Assembly: GCA_028284945.1 (NCBI GenBank)
Contig: JANQQJ010000042.1
Location: forward strand, 1 to 64,000
Source: Alphaproteobacteria bacterium
Lineage (GTDB): Bacteria > Pseudomonadota > Alphaproteobacteria > SMXS01
DNA: 64,000 nt
Direction of reading: 5' to 3'
The notes under the pieces: model-generated
What the model saw: only the letters and a program-made list of their open reading frames with translations
Told to the model about the DNA's origin: nothing
Database searches by the model: none
In this document: positions 38,601-43,000 of the stretch, in pieces
Layout of the letters: each line of letters opens with the position of its first letter
Numbering within the stretch: the first letter of the stretch is position 1
Position numbers and translations under genes: made by a program

Positions 38601-39473
38601 TTTCTCACCCAGGGGGTCGGCACGATGAATGAGCGCATGGGCGCGCTGAAGAAATACCAGGACGGCCGCTACGGGGTCTGGGCCCGGTTCCAATACCTGG
38701 ACGGCGATGTTGCCCCGGATACCAACCCCGAACCCGGCATCGCCTTCGACATGGATGGCTATCAGGTCAGCTTCGGGATCGAGATGATCCGCAAGGCCGG
38801 TAATGGCGGCCGGGTTCATTTCGGCCTGTCCGGCGGCTTGGGTGATGCGGATTACGATCTTGTCGGCGTTGCCAGCCGGACAGATTTTGAATCCGCCCAT
38901 GTCGGCGGCTATGCGACATGGGAATCCGGTGGTGGCTTCTATCTGGACGCTGTCCTCAACTATCACTGGCTCGATGCCGAGTTCGATGCCCCGGCGGAAG
39001 CCGCGACCGCGTCGACGGATGGCGAGGCGCTTGTGTTCTCCATCGAAGGCGGCAAGCGGTTCAGCTTCGATTCCGGCTTTGATGTCATCCCCGAGGTTCA
39101 GCTGATATTCGCCGATATCGACTTCGATAGTTTCGAAGACAGCGGTGGCCTCGTCGTCTCCCATCTGGACGGTAATTCGCTAAAGGGCCGGTTGGGCGTA
39201 CGTCTCCAGCACGCGTTCTCCGCAGGCAATAGCACCACGGTGCGTCCGTTCCTGACGCTCGATGTGCTGCATGAGTTCGAGGGCGACAATGTGATCGACG
39301 TGTCGGGCCTTGAATTGACGTCTACCTTCGACGGCACCTCCTATGCCATTGGCGGCGGGCTGGAAGTCGATTGGGGGACCGGTAGCTTCTATGTCAAAGG
39401 CAGCTATGAAGACTTCGGCTCGGGTCAGGGCGATATCTTCGACATCATCGCCGGCGCCAAGTTCCGCTGGTAG
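26676..39473 (+). CDS. giant autotransporter adhesin-like protein (4265 residues)
   Basis: A type Va autotransporter. Residues 1-118 are an extended targeting region: polar start, an amphipathic stretch (about 30-90), then the hydrophobic ALGAAMVAAGALLATG with cleavage after AYA (118/119). Residues about 180-3480 are a right-handed beta-helix passenger of Gly/Thr/Asn-rich rungs in super-repeats of about 160 residues (GSLTIEAYGTSIG, GTTDLSITANN, GLTISVSGDVTG, NSANDVSGSMLI recur). About 3500-3770 carry two LDGGDD modules, 3880-3950 an autochaperone-like segment, and about 3990-4265 the barrel ending FRW. Cys occurs only near both ends. It is most likely a surface adhesin. The start overlaps the TIGR03032 stop. 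Confidence 0.93.
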   Translation: MTADRYELTMPATDIPSEAEASTVTNIETSGNYFIDFVRDTLLRGGRLTKWAGHVASYAPMIGTQIKGMLAPVLSPVLAPLAELSFSSFLRAKSPGRALGAAMVAAGALLATGQPAYANCVETFPGSGSWSCSVPTVTTQALTPAVGGGQLSVTAVPGFDINTAAGDAFTLINTPIDTDIIFVDFSESTIIGAENGINADNQGTGFTSIFSSSDVTANNGTGVLVHTGATTTYTDIFTSGTVYGSDSGIYAESFGSEGLTITATGDTTGQSDYGIKGYNRSTAPTSFLLIEQDAGATASGASDGIVAASAGGTLTIRAYGTSEVIGNSGANGITGYLAPGGTDLSITAYHAAGTEYGISASNAGTGSTDIVVTDGGTANGTDYAGIRTSNTASGTSLSVTTGLGSTVSGGEYGIRARNYGTEGLTISVSGDVTGTDYDGINAYNSANDVSGSMLIQQDADTTTMGGEDGIDADNFGGSLTIEAYGTSIGQTQNGINAVNQVGTTDLLITANNATGANNGIRAVNQGTGTTSVTTTGIVNTYAYGGDGISVNNSANGTSLSVTVESGQVDGYFNGIGATNFGAGPMSISTYGDVSGSVFGIQAFNSPDDGVQDVSLYQGANTTISGGLAGIYLVNYGGSATINSLGYVTASTDAGISAGNRGTDTVDLDVTAHDVHAGRAIVVENFGTGETNVTTTGTVTGTAEDGILVTNTTLATSMSVTTGVGGSVSGNQYGIDARNKGTGGLTISVGGDVTGDMADGVNAYNRVSGVSGSLIQQAVDTTTMGNRDGISAENRGGALTIHAYGSSVGYVDGAGIDAFNGASATDVTIIANNASGATYGINAYNNGTGSLSVTATGAVSGAQDDGIRAQNISESTTLSVTTEVGSTVYGKRHGINARNYGTGGLTISVSGDVTGDTGHGINAYNSVNDDMDSMLIEQDADTMTMGMDHGINALNGAGSLTIEAYGTSIGKTINGINAVNYAGTTDLSITANNATGDGDGIFAENYGSGALSVHATGYVKGEGNDGIDAINHNGTSLSVTTGMESTVYGRDIGIDAQNDGSGSLTIEALGDVTGKYDDGIAAFNSVGSTESDITAHNVSGGEHGILAVHLGSGALSVTATGIVDGAGADGISAQNTDAGTSLSVTTGAGAVSGDEDGIEARNFGTGGLTISVGGDVTGNTGSGINAYNSVNDEEDSLLIEQDAGTTSMGMDHGINAQNGAGSLTIEAYGTSIGETGNGINAFNDVGTTDLTINAYAADGEDNGVRAENLGTGATEVTTTGVVNGANYDGIRVSAYSGTSLTVTAGPGSVSGYRDGIDVRNFGSGDLTIVSSAAVTGQLDNGIDGRNYGGGSASITVETGGSVAAYGSNGLDARNFGIGLSVTTETGTTVYGKNNGLRARNDGTGGLTVSVSGDVTGATESGIYAFSSANDVSSSMLIEQGVGTTSMGMVHGINAENYGGSLTIEAYGTSIGETGNGINAINQIGTTDLSITANNVSGYNDAIQAQNLGTGATSITTTGIVNVTGNGGDGISAVNTASGTSLSVTVQSGQVNGRSNGIDARNLGSGDLSVSTYASVYGNNSVGIFALNTPADPTKSVSVYQAAGTTVSGGGAGIYVRNEGGAATITSYGYVTAVADVGIGAANDTGTTDLHITAHDVMARRAISAENLGTGETSVTTTGAVTSTNGIGIEVTNTAAATSMSVTTGPGAVYGAGEGIIANNQGSGALMVSTTGDVTGDGSTGLELNNEGTSLTLMTGPGTILGQLAGIEARNNGTGDLNVSIGGDVTSRYSNAVVVFNASADPSSSTMVHQAAGTTVMGMDTGIQVFEGPESLTIQAYGSVIGDYGNGIRAGTTGGGLSVTTGAGEIRGYFDGITTVNRGTGATTIETGSGAVNGLSGQGIYARQLDGTSLSITTGTGAVYGFDNGIKARNYGTGGLTIEVGGDVTGDTGYGINAYNSANDVSGSMLITQAVGTTTMGMVHGIYADNFGGSLTIEAYGTSIGESVDGIRAVNNAGTTDLSVTVHSATGESYGVHVDNFSAGTTSVATTGDIKGYTRHGIDAGGLLGTGDMNVTVASGTVYGKALGIAARNSGLGSLTVAVADGATVTGNDSSGIFARNSEYGTSLTVTTGTGAIMGGDSGIAATNLGSGGLHVSVSGDVTGNGFAGIEAYNSANDVSGSMLIQQAAGTTTTGQDYGIYAYNLGGSLTIEAEGSTVGETGDGINAINAVGTTDLSITANNVSSDGFGIRADNNGTGATSVTVSGAVTTYAPDSTGIFVSNTNAGSSMEVTTGPGAVYGYSDGIAARSYGSGPLAVSVSGDVTGKLGYGIYTYNQASSTLIQQTAETSTSGRNGGIRARGLSSSLTIEAYGSTTGENVSGIWATNETYATDLIIRAHNVYGYAYGIRAENEGAGVTDINVTGTVRASTLFTGIKTQNTASGTSMSVTTGAGTVYGLMTGIDADNNGTGGLTISVGGDVTGQDVTGILANNSANAGSGPLLLQQAAGSTITGFQDAITATNAGGAMTIEAYGTSIGRYGNGITALNNGGTSDLAIVANNVEGDLYGISATNDGDGATSVTTTGLVDGDGRDGVFVRNSSSGTTMSIATGPGTVSGRQDGIDANNQGTGGLTIEVGGDVTGDTGSGIDAYNSANGTSGSLLITQAAGTKTEGAGRGIDAYNRAGSLTIEAYGTTIGQTRQGIWAENFLGTNDLTVKAGNVEGNLEGIFAKNSGSGLTSVDVTGTVTSEGFTGVSAYTRGDGLTISTGEGAVSGGYFGIRARNVGTGATTVTTSTGAITGQGVGYAYYEYDDGIYVGNAPTGTTSLTVTTGTGKVQGKGSGINAVNRGSGETEVETVGDVIGEDRDGIAVQNTSSGTSISVTTGPGEVKGGDDGIDARNYGTGGLTISVSGDVTGQGGDGINAYNSANDVSGSMLITQDAETMTMGMDHGINANNYGGSLTIEAYGTSIGKTYEGIRAVNQIGTTDLSITANNVQGQQNGIFALNQGTGMTNITATGAVSGYGDDGIYVRNSALGMGMSVTTGPGTVYGRDAGIEVDHYGTGALTIDIGGDVTGQYGAGVFAFITNDASGPVLITQAADTTTKGFDDGIVGFNTGGDSLTIIAEGTVESGDGRGITGLNLSGTSDLSITANNVYGKSFGIDASNSGSGDTYVNVTGNVTSTGSRGISFSTGNNNTGDVTIKTGPGTISGYNGGITAGGIFGSGAITIETTGAVYGGYGDGIDANSRGGDLNITTGPGPVEGTYGILGGQDGAGALSITTSGDVTGTAYTAIWAQSNGSSLSIETGPGSVQGGYRGIAAYNYGAGATLITTTGDVTGQGLDYPGDSFDDGIYAINYAGSTSLTINTGPGTVTGAGDGIEAINYGTGGLEINVGGDVIAQGGDAITAYNSANDTTASMSVTQDAGTTSMGGVNGINATHLGSGGLTVDINGTVIGGTGAGIATATGLGGSTELNVNADADVSATSGVAITNDAGDSTTIISGDVTGEIRLGDGSDDLMFVGADLSGITVLDGGDDASPADGFVDTVTLDNVTATFNAGGLINWEVVGFVDSTVTVNDLAFGDVNVCGGSTTFGGAGMVDNVLGCVSDDTIEVTGNTIVSNAIEGAGGSDTIVVSGNASVVGGVFGAGAGQDGSAAADAGDVITINTTGTVGLVDGGAGGDSISLIEGTISTSIDAGVGDDTLVWSGGSVPLIFGGDGSDTLLVTAESYDGTQVLDGGDDVSIEDGFIDTLTLNGIVVAANGSGILNWEVIDIVGGAQLTLGDPLTTVDLNIVEGLVDMGAGAVDPELGALSAITGDIAVSELGTLEASGGGAGTFVVDGNVLNMGAVSTLDDGAGDVLTVTGNYNIETVPAEMEGDPDMVTEFGPGALWLDIDTPNAAADLLAIEGDTGGLTTITVNDIGTGSGAYEEILLVDTADAQGHFLLAGGVHTAGAVDYVLETSDGAFLSPSLRDAPQGYSMFGTAVQAFLTQGVGTMNERMGALKKYQDGRYGVWARFQYLDGDVAPDTNPEPGIAFDMDGYQVSFGIEMIRKAGNGGRVHFGLSGGLGDADYDLVGVASRTDFESAHVGGYATWESGGGFYLDAVLNYHWLDAEFDAPAEAATASTDGEALVFSIEGGKRFSFDSGFDVIPEVQLIFADIDFDSFEDSGGLVVSHLDGNSLKGRLGVRLQHAFSAGNSTTVRPFLTLDVLHEFEGDNVIDVSGLELTSTFDGTSYAIGGGLEVDWGTGSFYVKGSYEDFGSGQGDIFDIIAGAKFRW
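27220..37130 (+). repeat. super-repeat array of the autotransporter passenger
   Basis: The unit is about 480 bp (160 residues), made of several beta-helix rungs. The SLTIEAYG landmark or a variant recurs near 28.11, 29.07, 29.55, 30.34, 31.05, 32.16, 32.64, 33.28, 33.75, 34.23, 34.71, 35.53 and 36.00 kb, with divergent copies near 27.61, 28.58 and 31.53. Most gaps are 470-485 bp; some are longer by 150-330 bp through inserted rungs. Segments around 28.00, 32.52 and 35.41 kb are nearly identical over more than 40 bases at the DNA level, so recent duplication or gene conversion is likely. Confidence 0.85.
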
Positions 39474-39949
39474 CAGGGGCGGTAACTCCCCATAGGGGCT
39501 TCCATGGAGACTATCGTCGTTTTGAAGACGGCTGCGTGATTCACCTACGTGACTTCGCTGTCGCGGGACGCAGAGATGGTAGAAAGGGCCGACAGGGGCG
39601 CGTCTAATTCAGAGATCGAAAACCCTTGGAATACCTTGATGCAAGGCGCTAGTCGCCGGCGGCAGCCAGCATCAGGATTGGAGTCCGGCATGGCGCAAAA
39701 CTTCTTCTGACATTGCCATCTCCGTAGCGTTTTGTGAGTACGGAAATGGGCATATCCATCCGCAGAAAGGCTTGTAGATTTCAAGTATTAATGGCTTGTA
39801 TATCCCAATAAATTCGACGAAGAATATTCAATTTATGTAATTGATAAAAATTACATAATATAATTCGCATTTCAATAAGTTGAATTTGGAGAATTTATTC
39901 CATTTGGATAATGGAAACCCCTTGGCGTGGCGCGTTAGGCGTGTGTCGG
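39474..39949. promoter_or_regulatory. AT-rich control region between the two giant genes
   Basis: No gene is credible here. From about 39775 to 39915 base composition falls sharply in GC against the rest of the window. It contains a perfect inverted repeat at 39833-39858 (arms TTATGTAATT and AATTACATAA, 6-base centre) and a smaller dyad TTCAA-TAAG-TTGAA near 39870. Such tracts commonly bind nucleoid-type silencers (MucR or H-NS-like) or activators (inference). It most likely holds the promoter of the 1835-residue protein. A weak CCCC/GGGG hairpin just after the autotransporter stop lacks a T-run. Confidence 0.5.
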
Positions 39950-40054
39950 GCCTGAGTGCGATCAGGCTTGCGCTGGCAGATCGGACATCTGCCGTGAGTA
40001 ACGTAAGTAAGCCCGCGTCTTAGTACCGGGCTCCGCAAAGGTGGGGGCTTTTAA
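39950..40054 (+). promoter_or_regulatory. structured 5' leader with three hairpins and a possible ribosome-site switch
   Basis: Three perfect stem-loops lie in a row before the GTG start: 39950-39967 (GCCTGA/TCAGGC), 39975-39993 (GGCAGAT/ATCTGCC) and 40010-40032 (AGCCCG/CGGGCT). A fourth pairing, GCTCC at 40030-40034 with GGGGC at 40044-40048, would hide the purine-rich ribosome site and cannot form together with the third because they share bases 40030-40032. I do not recognise a known riboswitch consensus in it. The architecture suggests control of translation. Confidence 0.45.
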
Positions 40055-43000
40055 GTGAGCAGATTTAGTCAACTGGCGACGGTCAGTATGATTGCGTTGG
40101 GCGCAGGGTTTTCGACATCGGCTCTGGCCGATCCGACAGTTGCGAACATTACGATTGATTTAACGAGTCCCACGCTGGACCTGGTCAGCGAGGCTGGATC
40201 ACTTCAGGCAGTTGCCTCGTCCAACAACGTGAACTCGGGTAGTACGATTACGGCGGATATCCAGAGTGTCCTGGGCCTCAATACCGCGACCATCGACGAT
40301 ACCGGCAATACGGAAAATGTCGATTCAAACAGCTTTACGGCAACCACCATCGGCAATCAGGCGTTCTCGGAGCTCGATCCTGGTGCGTTAAGCGGAACGG
40401 GCCCGGACGATAATGGCGGTCTATCTGAGGTTCGTAGCGGTAATGTTGCCGGCACGACATTTGTCGCTGAGGCGTCGGCAGTGTCACACAGCAATACCAT
40501 CGATCTGGACGCGGGCGCGACAGGCAATACGATTACGCTCGACCAGAATGTGATCGCGACCGACGTAACAGGCAATGAGGCGCTCAACTATATCGGTATC
40601 GATATTGATATCCCGGGTGTGGATGCGCCAACCGATCCGGTGGTCGGCAGTGATATCACGCTTGGCTATGCAAGTGACGAACAGGGTCAGGTCTCAATCG
40701 GGTCGGGCAGTGTTACGGCGTCGGCCTCGATCCTGGCGACCACGGTCCAGCTGAATGATGCCCTGGATGACGGTGACGGCGATACGGACGAGACCTATTC
40801 CCGGGTGACCGGCAGCGCCATCACGCTGCGGGTTGACGATGATGATGCTGATGACGTGGTGGACGTCGTCGATTCGACTCTGTCGCTTGCGGACAATGCC
40901 ATCACTGCAGGGTTCACCGGCAACGATGCCGACACCCAGGTCAATCTGACGGCGGGCAACACCAATTCGTTAACCGGCTCGGTCGGTGCCGTCACCTATC
41001 AAGCCAATCAGGACACCGGCGATGAGGTCCTGAACGCGGAAGTGACGAGCTCGGTCATTCGGGCGGGTACAGCAGGTAATCCGGTTGAAGACCTTTCCGG
41101 ATCGACATTGAACGTTGACCGCAATGAGATTTCCGCTGATGCGCAGGGCAACACGGCTGATACAGGCGTAACGCTGACGGGTCTCAACGTTCTAGGGCCA
41201 AGCTCGACAGCCACGACACAACCGGATACCGCCAACGAGGTTGCCATTGTGCGCGCCGACATTTTTGCCGTCAGCGAGCAGTCCGACAGTGATGTCGATA
41301 TCTCGGCTCTGGTTGACGATGCGAGTGAACTTCGGGTGGAGACGGGGGCCGTTGGGGTCGCGGGTGCAGGCTCGACAGTGTCGGTCAATGAAAATGCCGT
41401 CGCGGCTACGGCTGGCGGCCATGACGCTGATGTTACGGTCAGCATTACCGAAGAGAACTCCGTTGAGGCCGGTGCAGCGGCCCGGCTGGTCCAGAGCCAC
41501 AATGCCGACAGTGGTGAATCCAACTTGACGGCCACCATCGGTGATGACACCGGTGGCGGGGCTCAGTTCCTGATGACCGTCGATGTCGCGCAGGGCGCTG
41601 CAACCGACGAGATCACCAACAGCACGGTGACTGTGGACAGCAACACCTTTAATGCTAGTGCGCGCGGCAGCGAAGGCTCTGCAAGCCTGAACATCCAGGC
41701 AAATTCGATTGATGCGGACGGGTCCTTTAGCGGCGGTGGCAACCCCTCTCAAGCCGGGGTTGATACATCGACTTTTGAGGCTTTCGGCGACGCAGATTTC
41801 ACTGTCGCAGCAGAACAGGTGTCGCGTGAAGCCACAACCACAGCCCTGTCACAAGCGGCAATCGATGCCGACTTCGGCACTGATGATCCGGACATTACGG
41901 CGAGCACTCTAAGCGTATCTGAAAACCTGTTCCGCGCAGAGGCGCTGGGCAATCTGGTGTCGGGCGCAAATCTATCGCTGGATGCCACTACCATCAGTGC
42001 CACGGCGGGGATCGCTGTCGGCCAGGTGTTGGGTGGCCGGGATGGTGATCCTACGACGGATGATCCGGGCACGTTGAGCGCAATCACCGGGGTGGACGCA
42101 TCGCCCTTCATCGATGCAACAGCCGATGCCGGCGCGTTTGAGCAGACGAGTCTGACAGTCGATAACAACATTGCTCAGTCTATCGGCTATGGCAATGTCG
42201 GGTTCGCGACAATGACAATCGACGGCAATCAGGTCGATGACAATGGCCAGGCCGGACCCGTAGCGACATCCAGCAGCACGGCCGCTAATGCACAAGGCGG
42301 CTTTACCGTCGCACTGGCGCAGGAAGCAGCCGAGCTGGATTTTGACTCACGCGTGCTGGGTAGCACCCTAGTCGATCTGTCTGTTGCATCGACGGGGATT
42401 GCTGACTCCGATATCAGCGCAAGCGACAATGCGGCATCGGCATTTGGCTTTGTGAACCAGGGCGGCACGCTTGTCGATATCGATGCGAATTCTCTGGATG
42501 CCTCAACAATCGTGAACACGCTCCAGGTGGCGTCAGCGGTTGATGCGACGGTGGAGGTCACCGCAGATGCAGCCGAAATCACCGTGAGCTCGGAAGGCAC
42601 GGCCGACATCACGAATACGAGAATTATGGCCGACCGCAACACGGTGAGCGCTGCTGTTGACGTCAACACGGTCGACAACCGAATTGATATCACCGCGCAA
42701 ACCTTGGCGCTTACCGATACAGCGCGTTCAAGCACAACACATGTTGACTTGCCGGTTACATTCGAAGGCGGCGCGACTGCCGAAAATGCGGGCGAAATTG
42801 CGCTCGTTAACGTGCAATTCGGTGGTGGCACGTCAGATCTTGACGCGAATACGGTTCAAGCCATCATCGCTGACGGCGCCGGTGGCGTCACAATTGATGT
42901 CGACGCTGCAGACGGCGCCTTTATTGGCGGCGTGGCCAGTGCAAGCAACAACCGCATCCTGGCTGATCTGTCGATCAATAACGCAACCAATACCATTGAT

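Noticed and set aside
27023-39337. Many long antisense open frames inside the autotransporter gene (for example 30336-31187, 32082-33122, 38169-39164 on the minus strand)
   Set aside because: They are by-products of codon bias and repetition in the sense frame. They repeat with the sense super-repeats, have no ribosome sites and no family matches.
39475-39784. Possible small gene on the minus strand (39545-39784)
   Set aside because: Low-complexity basic translation without start context or family features, in an AT-rich control region.
39950-40054. Known riboswitch (c-di-GMP-I, cobalamin, TPP, SAM-II)
   Set aside because: I compared the conserved blocks from memory and none fits; only the hairpin layout is supported.
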